A stretch of DNA of 13,452 bases from SG8-4 sp964598225 (GTDB lineage Bacteria; Planctomycetota; Phycisphaerae; Sedimentisphaerales; Anaerobacaceae), in contig CAZRBG010000103.1 of NCBI GenBank assembly GCA_964598225.1, forward strand, positions 1 through 13,452. The letters run 5' to 3'. A program made the translations under genes and the position numbers. A model generated the notes under the pieces. The model was not told where the DNA came from. It worked only from the letters and a program-made list of their open reading frames with translations, and made no database searches. Below are positions 1 to 6,358 of this stretch, piece after piece. Every line of letters begins with the position of its first letter. Position 1 is the stretch's first letter.

Positions 1-2
1 TT

Positions 3-509
3 ATTACGCCAGACCATATACAAATCGGGAAGTTATTTCATGCACGATCCTTAGTTGCAAGTAACGCTGGGCGAAACACTGCGGCCGAAATACCCATTAT
101 CAGTTTTGTACACTGGCACACAATTGAATCCAGGCCACCTGCCGGGGCAGTGCGGCAATTCAGCGAGACAATGTATCAAGAGTTGCTATGGCACATGTTG
201 CTGAGGGGGACCGACACATTCTTTCTCTGGTGCCGGAGGGAGGAAGCCGCAAAGGAAATCCGACTCGTCCACCAGGTTTACGCAGAGGCCCAGCAGTATG
301 GGGAATTTCTGTCCGGAGGCCGGCTAATTACTTTTGCAGTGCCTAAACAACAGGGACCGGTTATCTCCGGATTGAGATTAAATGATCGCCTTATGATTCG
401 TCGAACTGATTTTGTTAAAGCGGATGAACCAGTTAGAATCAATGTTGATGACAAAACAATCGAAGTTGGGATTTCACCCGGTGAGTGTCAAATATTGTCG
501 CTTCGTTAA
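3..509 (+). CDS. C-terminal part of a probable TIM-barrel glycoside hydrolase (5' end outside window)
   Basis: The reading frame is open from the first bases of the window to TAA at 507-509, so this is the last 168 residues of a longer protein. A GTG at 150 is available as a start, but the open frame upstream of it reads like ordinary protein (for example IPIISFVHWHTIES), so I treat the gene as truncated by the window edge. The visible part has a segment typical of the last strands and helices of a (beta/alpha)8 barrel (ELLWHMLLRGTDTFFLWC). It is followed by a helix and a small beta-rich tail (GLRLNDRLMIRRTDF, then VRINVDDKTIEVGI) that resembles the C-terminal beta domain of many secreted glycosidases. 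I cannot name the GH family. It ends 25 bp before the GH123-like gene on the same strand, so the two are probably co-transcribed. That this is coding is fairly sure; the enzyme class is inference. Confidence 0.6.
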   Translation: MTPDHIQIGKLFHARSLVASNAGRNTAAEIPIISFVHWHTIESRPPAGAVRQFSETMYQELLWHMLLRGTDTFFLWCRREEAAKEIRLVHQVYAEAQQYGEFLSGGRLITFAVPKQQGPVISGLRLNDRLMIRRTDFVKADEPVRINVDDKTIEVGISPGECQILSLR

Positions 510-534
510 ATATTTTTTCTGAGAGGATAGTACA

Positions 535-2292
535 ATGAACAAAATAGCTTTTGTCGTAGCTTTTGCTTTTTTGACTCTTGGCTTAACCAAATATTCTTGC
601 GCGTCGGACATGATTGAACTGACGGCTTTGAGCAGCATGGAGCGTATCAGCCAGAACCAGGAAAGCTTTGGTGCCGCCACAGTTGAGATCGAAGCGGCGA
701 AGAATGAGGTCGAGTCGTTTCAGGTTGTCGTTGCCGCACCGAAAGAAAACATCAGCGTAGTGAAAGTTGAAATTTCCGATCTCGTCGGACAGGCCGGAGC
801 CAAAATAGCGAAAACGAATATCAAGCTGTTTAGAGAAGAATACGTCCGAGTCAGAAAGTCTACTTCGAGGGCCGAGCTTCCTCCCGGTCTGTATCCGGAC
901 CCGCTTGTTCCGTTCATCAATCCGCAAACCGGCAGAGCCATCGAGCCTTTGACCAGAAGCCGCAAGAGATGGGGCGAGCCGGTCAGAACCACCGGGCACG
1001 ACATGTATGCCGTGCCGTTCGAGGTCTTCAAAAGCCAGAATCAGCCGATTTGGCTTGACGTTCACGTTCCTAAAGATGCTGCAACGGGAACGTATCGTGG
1101 CGAACTGACCGTCCACGCCAAAGGTAGTATTTCCGAGCAGATACCGGTGACTCTGACAGTGTGGGATTTTGCACTCCCGGACGGCCCAACTCACAAGAAC
1201 CACTTTGGGAGCTTCGGCAACATTTCACGGCACTTCAATGTTAAAAGAGGTTCGGATCAATTCAAAGAACTCGAAATGCGATATTGCCGGGCGATGGCGG
1301 AGCATCGCATCAATCCGCCGATTCCGAGTCATATTCTGCCGCATGTTAAGGACGACGGCTCTTTGAACATCATCACCGAAAACCACAAAGCTTTGAAGGA
1401 ATTCATGGCTGAATTTCATGTGACTGATTTTGAAATACCCAGAGCACGTTTCGCCCGGCTGCCACGCTCGACTCTGAGGCCCGACTACAAGACCATATCT
1501 CAAGCGGAGAGGGAAAAAGCACAGCGATACTACAGGGATTTCTACAAGTATCTCGAAGACAACGGCTGGGAAAAGAGGGCTTACGTGTATATGCTGGACG
1601 AGCCGAATGTTCGCGAGAATTATGAGCAGGTGCTCGTCCTCGGCCGGCTCATTCACGAGGCTGTGCCGGAGCTAAAATGCATGGTCGTGGAACAAACGTA
1701 CCCGCAAGACCCATCATGGCCGGATATCGACCCGGCGGTGGACGTATGGTGTCCTTTGTGGGCGTTCACCGACCGTGCGACCATCGGCGACAAGATAGCT
1801 CATGGCGACGAGGTCTGGTCCTACACCGCACTGGTGCAGCGTTCACCTCGATATCACCTGCAGTACGAAAGCGTTAAGGGCCTGGACCCGCCGTACTGGC
1901 ATATTGACCGTCCACTGACCATGTACCGAGTTCCGACCTGGATCAACTACCAGTACGGCATCACCGGTCTGCTCTACTGGAGCACGGTCACTACGGTTAT
2001 CGAGCCCTGGTACAATCCGGCTTTCGCGCACCCAGGCATTACAATGGTGGAGGATTCCAGTTCTACCCGGGAGTGCCCTGCGGAATCGGCGGTCCCATTG
2101 CCAGCATGCGCTTAAAGAACCTCAGAGACGGAATGGAGGACTACGAATATCTGGCACTGCTCGAAAAACATGCAGGCAGGAAAGCGGTGAGAGAAATCGT
2201 TGATACAATCGCACCGAACTGGTGGGATTTTTCAAGGAATGCCAAACAATTCCTCACTGCTCGCAAAAAAACTGGCAGCGCATATCCGGTGA
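535..2292 (+). CDS. GH123/DUF4091-type secreted glycosidase, interrupted by two one-base indels
   Basis: Predicted exported glycosidase of the DUF4091/GH123 group, whose characterised members are beta-N-acetylgalactosaminidases. A Sec signal peptide covers about residues 1-24. An N-terminal beta-sandwich (about 25-215) precedes a TIM barrel. The Asp-Glu pair expected at the GH123 active site is in MLDEPN (D355, E356). An AGAGGA ribosome site sits 7 bp before ATG 535. As written, the frame runs to 2115 but loses homology after residue 501. The family's C-terminal hallmark (GGFQFYPG, then RLKNLRDGMEDYEYLALLEK) continues in the +2 frame from about 2038, which implies one base missing at 2037/2038. 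A second indel, an extra A in the A7 run at 2265-2271, would return the gene to its first frame and give ARKKLAAHIR and TGA at 2290-2292. The repaired protein is about 585 residues. Family assignment is strong; substrate is inferred; whether the breaks are real is unknown. Confidence 0.85.
2037..2038 (+). other. apparent one-base deletion in the GH123-like gene
   Basis: Up to 2037 the codons read F-A-H-P-G in the frame of ATG 535. After it, conserved sequence continues only in the frame of position 2040 (Y-N-G-G-G-F-Q-F-Y-P-G). Adding one C after 2037 would give H-Y-N-G-G-G and restore a single frame. Without it the protein gains about 25 unrelated residues and stops at 2115. Confidence 0.75.
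2265..2271 (+). other. A7 homopolymer with an apparent one-base insertion
   Basis: Seven consecutive A residues lie near the 3' end of the GH123-like gene. With six, the frame carrying the conserved C-terminus would end as RKKLAAHIR and stop at TGA 2290-2292, five bases before ATG 2298. With seven, it runs with no stop into the downstream FG-GAP gene. The end of the six-A version resembles the usual helical end of DUF4091 proteins, so I favour an insertion or a sequencing error over a true fusion. Confidence 0.6.
2288..2292 (+). promoter_or_regulatory. GGTGA ribosome binding site for the FG-GAP/ASPIC gene
   Basis: GGTGA matches part of the anti-Shine-Dalgarno complement (GGAGGTGATC) and lies 5 bp before ATG 2298. 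It overlaps the putative GH123 stop TGA (2290-2292), an arrangement that suggests translational coupling. It supports starting the FG-GAP gene at 2298, where a signal peptide begins, instead of at the far-upstream in-frame ATG at 2073. Confidence 0.45.
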
Positions 2293-2297
2293 CAATA

Positions 2298-3950
2298 ATG
2301 AAGAAAACGACGACTTCTATCATCACCATTTTTACAATCCTTTCTCATGTGCAGGCGGTAGCCGCAAGCACGTCCTTCGTCGAATCGGGCGATGCCTGGC
2401 GCATGACCGAGCCGCTAAAAGGCATCATGGCCCATGCGGCTGCATGCGGAGACATCGACGGCGACGACGATCCGGACTTGTACGTCGGCAATTTTTGCGA
2501 CCGTCCACCCGAGGCATACCTCGGACGTTCCGGGCCGGTTCCCAACTTGCTTCTGATTAATGAAGGATCAAGATTCAGAGAAGCAGATCAGTCAGATGTT
2601 CGATTCAAGGCCAGAACAAGCGGTGCTGTGTTTGTCGATTTTGATAACGATGGAGATCTTGATCTTTACGTCTCGAACAATTCCAAAACAAAAGGGCGGA
2701 GAGTCCCCAACAAACTTTTCGAGAATATCGGGGGGCGGTTCCGGGAGATATCTGGAGACAACGACGCATGTGTCATAATGGGTGGACGAAGCATCGGAGT
2801 GCTCGACTACGACGGTGATGGGCTGCTGGATTTGCTTGTTGCTGAAGACAAATGGACGGGCAGGCGGACCAGACTGCTTCGCAACTTGGGACATTTGTGT
2901 TTTGATGATGTATCGAAAAGAGTCGGACTGCCTGAGAAACTGCCGGGTCTCGGTGTAATCACCCCCGATCTAAACGAAGACGGTCGGCCTGATATCTTCG
3001 TTGCCCAGGCGAACCGGCCTTTTCTTTCACAAAGCGACGCCACTTATAGACCGTTCGATTCTGATGTCTTCCAATACGAGCCGATCAACCGGGAAGCCAG
3101 CGCATGCAGCGTTGCTTTCGGAGATCTTAATGTGGACGGCCTGATGGATATCGTCATAGTTGACCATAGCCAGCCGGCACGGCAGCATTTGTACCTCAAC
3201 ATGGGACTCGAAGATGGAGTGCCACAATTCAAGGATGTTACCGCCGAGGCGGGCCTTAACTATCGTTTCCCTTCCTGGACTCCTGACAAGCTGCATTTAA
3301 AACACGGACATGTCGAGATTGCAGACTTTGACAATGATGGTCTGCCTGATATTCTCGTTGCCGCAACGTATCGCGATGCCGATGCGAGCCGGCCTTTCGT
3401 ATGTCGAAACTTGTCGAGGACGTCTCGACCCCGAATAGTTAGCCCTAGCCCGGCTACACTTGGACCTGCCTGCCGGGAGTTGACCGGAATTGTCATACCT
3501 ACATTCCATGTGCCACCTGTTGCGAAAGCGGATGCCTATTTTGCCGTTGGGCCTGTCGGTGACTACGACAATGACGGCCGGCTCGACATATTCCTGGCCA
3601 ACTGGTTCCCTCAGAAGCCATCCAAACTGTATTTGAACCGCAGCAAATCGAATCACTGGCTGCGAGTCAGAGTTGTTGGCAGGACGGTCAATCGGATGGG
3701 GATAGGCGCCAAAGTAAAGGTATATCCCGCTGGAGAGATCGGCCTACCGGAAAAACTTCTGGGTTCCGTAGAAATCGGAACCGGCTTTGGCTTCTGTTCG
3801 GGTCAAGAGGCCGTGGCACACTTCGGTCTCGGCGATCAAACTTCATGCGATCTGGAAATTGCTCTACCACATGGCAGGGGTGTCATTCGCAGGAGAAATG
3901 TTAGTGTTGACCAGTTCCTGGCTGTACACGAACCAAAGGTCTCAAACTAA
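2298..3950 (+). CDS. exported FG-GAP/VCBS-repeat protein with C-terminal ASPIC/UnbV domain (CRTAC1-like)
   Basis: Extracytoplasmic protein of 550 residues, probably a calcium-binding beta-propeller. The open frame extends upstream to 2073, but the first 75 codons are the tail of the GH123 gene. ATG 2298 opens a typical signal peptide (MKKTTTSIITIFTILSHVQA, cleavage near residue 23), so I start there. Seven calcium-loop motifs of the D-x-D/N-x-D-G-x-x-D type are visible at about residues 52, 114, 170, 224, 276, 343 and 422, one per FG-GAP repeat, for example DFDNDGDLD and DYDNDGRLD. Residues 451-540 match an ASPIC/UnbV domain: NRMGIGAKV, the GFGFCSGQ segment and AHFGLGD. Such proteins are common in planctomycetes and acidobacteria and have no established enzymatic role; adhesion, glycan binding or surface display are the usual guesses. 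The gene sits between glycosidases, 5 bp from the GH123 stop, so co-expression is likely. Confidence 0.88.
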   Translation: MKKTTTSIITIFTILSHVQAVAASTSFVESGDAWRMTEPLKGIMAHAAACGDIDGDDDPDLYVGNFCDRPPEAYLGRSGPVPNLLLINEGSRFREADQSDVRFKARTSGAVFVDFDNDGDLDLYVSNNSKTKGRRVPNKLFENIGGRFREISGDNDACVIMGGRSIGVLDYDGDGLLDLLVAEDKWTGRRTRLLRNLGHLCFDDVSKRVGLPEKLPGLGVITPDLNEDGRPDIFVAQANRPFLSQSDATYRPFDSDVFQYEPINREASACSVAFGDLNVDGLMDIVIVDHSQPARQHLYLNMGLEDGVPQFKDVTAEAGLNYRFPSWTPDKLHLKHGHVEIADFDNDGLPDILVAATYRDADASRPFVCRNLSRTSRPRIVSPSPATLGPACRELTGIVIPTFHVPPVAKADAYFAVGPVGDYDNDGRLDIFLANWFPQKPSKLYLNRSKSNHWLRVRVVGRTVNRMGIGAKVKVYPAGEIGLPEKLLGSVEIGTGFGFCSGQEAVAHFGLGDQTSCDLEIALPHGRGVIRRRNVSVDQFLAVHEPKVSN

Positions 3951-4095
3951 GACTTATTCCACTGATCACGAAGTCCCGGAGTTGCCCCACATAATTATGC
4001 TTGGACACTTGCGTAAGCTACACACTTCTTGCGTGGGCCAATCTGTTGCTCGTCAGGCCCAGCTTGCGCTCGGAGGTCCCAAAAAATTCTTTTTC

Positions 4096-4194
4096 CTACT
4101 GCTTTGGATCTTCATTGATCAGCAGCCATGTGCCCGTCTTGCCCGACACCATGATATATAGGCGACCATCGCCGTTGAACTCCGCAACGCAGAT
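4096..4194 (-). pseudogene. antisense relic of an FG-GAP/VCBS repeat
   Basis: Read on the minus strand, this stretch encodes 32 residues ending in TAG at 4098-4096. It includes VAEFNGDGRLYIMVSG and then TGTWLLINE. This is the pattern of one FG-GAP repeat: a hydrophobic pair, then D/E-F-N-G-D-G-x-x-D/Y, then a beta strand and a second L-L-I-N strand. An in-frame TAA (4197-4195) interrupts it upstream; the residues just beyond (FRGNY) could be a continuation. There is no start codon, ribosome site or room for a full propeller, so it looks like a decayed gene fragment. It differs from the neighbouring FG-GAP gene at 2298-3950, so it is not an obvious local duplicate. The match is short and could be chance, though the motif is fairly specific. 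Confidence 0.4.
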
Positions 4195-4273
4195 TTAGTA
4201 GTTACCACGGAAAATGGCAATTAAGCGAGTAAAGAGATAGGATAATATATAACATTGGTAAAACGATTAATAT

Positions 4274-4280
4274 GGAAGGA
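4274..4280 (+). promoter_or_regulatory. strong Shine-Dalgarno-like GGAAGGA ahead of ATG 4288
   Basis: GGAAGGA lies 7 bp before ATG 4288, an upstream in-frame start of the esterase. The downstream ATG 4354 has only GGAAAG at 4340-4345. The better ribosome site argues for 4288; the better-formed signal peptide argues for 4354. The sequence alone does not settle which is used. Confidence 0.4.
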
Positions 4281-4353
4281 TAAAATTATGTTGTATAAAA
4301 GTTTCAAACGGAAATATCAGATAAAGTTAATTGTTCTACGGAAAGATTACAAT

Positions 4354-6276
4354 ATGCACCGATATTTGATTTTTACATGTTTGATGTTGGCTTTGTTCTT
4401 ATGCGATATTTTACGCGCTCAGGGCAGAGAAGGGAGAATGCCTCGTGAGGATGTGGTCGAAATCCCGTCTATCGAAAAGGGCCTTTGTGTGAGCAATGTT
4501 TTCCAGTCAAACATGGTTATTCAGAGAAATAAACCCGTTGCCATCTGGGGCTGGGCGGCCCCTGCTGAAAAAATCACAGTCTCGTTCGCAGGACAGACTG
4601 CCGAGACCACTACCAGGGCTGATCGATCGTGGAAAGTAACTCTAAAGCCTGTACCGGCCAACAGTAAGCCGCAGGTAATGACGATCAACGGCAGGGAGAA
4701 GTCGCTGAAATTGGAAAACATACTCGTCGGTGACGTCTGGATACTTGGAGGCCAGAGTAATATGGAATTCGAGATCGCCAAGGTCGACGACGGGGCATTG
4801 GAAATCGTTTCGGCGAACTTTCCGCAAATTCGGCTTCTCACTATGCCAGTGGGCAAGGGCTTTGATTCGGTCAAGAGTTTTGAACGACTTTACGAGTGGA
4901 GTTCATGGTTCAGCAAGCATTTCCGTAAAGGCGACTGGGACGTGTGTACGCCTGAAACCGTCAAGGAATTCACGGCGATAGGGTATGTTTGCGGGCGACG
5001 CGTTCACATGGCAACCCAGATTCCGATCGGGCTGATCGATACTTCGATTGGCGGAACCACGGTAGAAACATGGACGCCGGAAGCAGTTTTGCGTAAGATC
5101 AAGGGCCGCGAAACCCAGGAAAAACTCCAGGAATGGAAAGACAAAATTGCCGACTATGATGCTCATGCCGACTTGCAAAAGCGCATTGCCAATTATGAAC
5201 GGAGAAAACAAAGCTTGGCTCAGCAGCGTAATCCATTGCCGGCAAGCAGTAAGCCCCCGAGTGACCTGCGGCCAGGCCCGGTTGCCGACAAGAACCGGCC
5301 CGGCTACTGCTATTCAAGTGTTATCCGGCCCCTTGAAGGGCTTTCTGTTAAGGGTGCCGTTTTTCACCAGGGATTCAACAATTGCTTTGACGGTTCTGCC
5401 GGTGCGCGGATGTACTACCAGATATTTGGGAAAATGATCACCGCCTGGCGTTCGGCGTTCAAAGACGCGCAGATGCCGTTCTGCATCATTTCACTATGTA
5501 CAGCAGGCGAACCGCAGACCCGGGAGAATTTTATCGAATCGATGTATAATGTTGGTCCATTCATCAGAGAGGCGCAATATAAGACATTTCGCGATTTCTA
5601 TGATGCCGATGACAAGGGAATCGGTTTTGTCAGTTCTTTCGACCTGAGAAAAAGCTGGTATCACCCCCAGATCAAAATCCCGGCGGGAGAACGCGCCGCC
5701 AAATGGGCACTGGTATCTCAGTACGACATCCTTGAAGGCAGAGACGCCGATCAATACTGGCTTGCCCCGTCGATCGAGGATGTAAAAATTGGCGATGGTA
5801 AAATCCGACTGAGGATGAGCACTCCCGTTCAAAAGAAAGACGATAGTGAGGCTAAAATGTTGGGATTCGCCATCGCAGGCAAGGATCGCCATTTCTACCC
5901 CGCCGACGTCCAGTGGTACACCGACGGTTCGGTTGACAACCGCAATCGGCCAAAGTTTCAACGTAATATACTCGTGCTGAGCAGTCCCTTTGTTCTCGAG
6001 CCGATCCATTACCGCCACGCCTGGGCGAGAAATCCGATATCGAACATCGTTAATGGCCGCGGTGTCCCACTGGCCACGCAGCGAAGCGACCATTGGATTC
6101 TTGAAGAAACTCCCGAGAAAATCGGCTCGCCGGAGAACGCTACAAGAAGGCAAATCTCCAACCAGATTCGTAAAATGCTTAGACTGGCTGACATTGAGCG
6201 GCGTATCAGGGAAGCCGAAGCGACCATTGCAGAACTAAGACCTGTCTTTAAGAAGGCTCGTGCCAAGGCGCAATAG
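4354..6276 (+). CDS. sialate O-acetylesterase-family (SASA) secreted esterase
   Basis: Predicted extracytoplasmic carbohydrate esterase removing O-acetyl groups from sugars; the family is named for sialic acid, but many bacterial members act on other acetylated glycans. From ATG 4354 it is 640 residues with a signal peptide (MHRYLIFTCLMLALFLC, cleavage near residue 22). ATG 4288 would add 22 mostly basic residues behind a better ribosome site. An N-terminal beta domain (about 45-120) includes SNVFQSNMVIQRNKPVAIWG, the usual SASA opening. The SGNH nucleophile block is GGQSNME (Ser135); GLIDTSIGGTTVETWTP follows at about 226-242; the next block is FHQGFNN (337-343); the catalytic His is in WYHPQIKIPAGERAA (His437). 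Long lysine/glutamate-rich helices are inserted at about 248-295, and a basic helical tail occupies roughly the last 50 residues. It lies 82 bp before the GH27 gene on the same strand. Family assignment is secure, substrate unknown. Confidence 0.9.
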   Translation: MHRYLIFTCLMLALFLCDILRAQGREGRMPREDVVEIPSIEKGLCVSNVFQSNMVIQRNKPVAIWGWAAPAEKITVSFAGQTAETTTRADRSWKVTLKPVPANSKPQVMTINGREKSLKLENILVGDVWILGGQSNMEFEIAKVDDGALEIVSANFPQIRLLTMPVGKGFDSVKSFERLYEWSSWFSKHFRKGDWDVCTPETVKEFTAIGYVCGRRVHMATQIPIGLIDTSIGGTTVETWTPEAVLRKIKGRETQEKLQEWKDKIADYDAHADLQKRIANYERRKQSLAQQRNPLPASSKPPSDLRPGPVADKNRPGYCYSSVIRPLEGLSVKGAVFHQGFNNCFDGSAGARMYYQIFGKMITAWRSAFKDAQMPFCIISLCTAGEPQTRENFIESMYNVGPFIREAQYKTFRDFYDADDKGIGFVSSFDLRKSWYHPQIKIPAGERAAKWALVSQYDILEGRDADQYWLAPSIEDVKIGDGKIRLRMSTPVQKKDDSEAKMLGFAIAGKDRHFYPADVQWYTDGSVDNRNRPKFQRNILVLSSPFVLEPIHYRHAWARNPISNIVNGRGVPLATQRSDHWILEETPEKIGSPENATRRQISNQIRKMLRLADIERRIREAEATIAELRPVFKKARAKAQ

Positions 6277-6278
6277 TC

Positions 6279-6292
6279 GTGACAAATGTCAC
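6279..6292 (+). other. small inverted repeat after the esterase stop
   Basis: GTGAC-AAAT-GTCAC forms a 5-bp stem with a 4-base loop two bases beyond the esterase stop codon, and could be extended by a few imperfect pairs (6275-6296). No T-tract follows, so it is not a convincing intrinsic terminator. It could equally be an RNA-processing or stability hairpin between co-transcribed genes, or chance. Confidence 0.25.
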
Positions 6293-6358
6293 TGCTAGAA
6301 ATGATCCCAATCAGAAATAGCCGGACAATATAATGAATAAAGGAAAGGTGGATCTATT

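Larger units (their letters stand above)
3951..4353. other. intergenic region between the FG-GAP gene and the sialate O-acetylesterase
   Basis: About 340-400 bp, depending on which esterase start is used. Plus-strand ORFs here (3787-4161 and 4001-4198) carry no recognisable motif and partly overlap real genes, so I do not call them. The minus strand carries a short FG-GAP-like relic (4096-4194). From 4225 to 4350 the sequence becomes AT-rich (GATAATATATAAC around 4241-4252), which could include a -10 element, but I see no convincing -35 at the right spacing. No strong terminator follows the FG-GAP stop. Confidence 0.5.

Noticed and set aside
583..1203. Minus-strand ORF of 206 residues inside the GH123 gene
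   Set aside because: It is antisense to a well-supported conserved gene, has no signal peptide or recognisable motif, and a composition typical of a mirrored frame (rich in Arg and Ser).
2262..2275. Programmed -1 ribosomal frameshift at the A-run
   Set aside because: The shift needed to go from the conserved GH123 frame to its natural stop is +1, and the heptamer phase does not fit a -1 X-XXY-YYZ site; no downstream pseudoknot is apparent. An indel is simpler.
3951..3976. GACTT/AAGTC inverted repeat after the FG-GAP stop as a terminator
   Set aside because: Only five pairs with a 15-base loop and no T-tract; too weak to call.
3787..4198. Plus-strand ORFs across the FG-GAP gene end and the following gap
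   Set aside because: The first overlaps the ASPIC/UnbV coding region in another frame; neither shows family motifs, and the second is antisense to the FG-GAP relic.
5448..5500. Non-canonical residues in the esterase HQG block (FNN instead of the common ESN)
   Set aside because: From recollection, esterases of this planctomycete-type subfamily often carry a similar HQG-Y/F-NN block, so I treat it as subfamily variation, not loss of function.
5494..6153. Minus-strand ORF of 219 residues inside the esterase gene
   Set aside because: It lies opposite catalytic-domain codons of the esterase, has no recognisable motif or ribosome site, and reads as a shadow frame.
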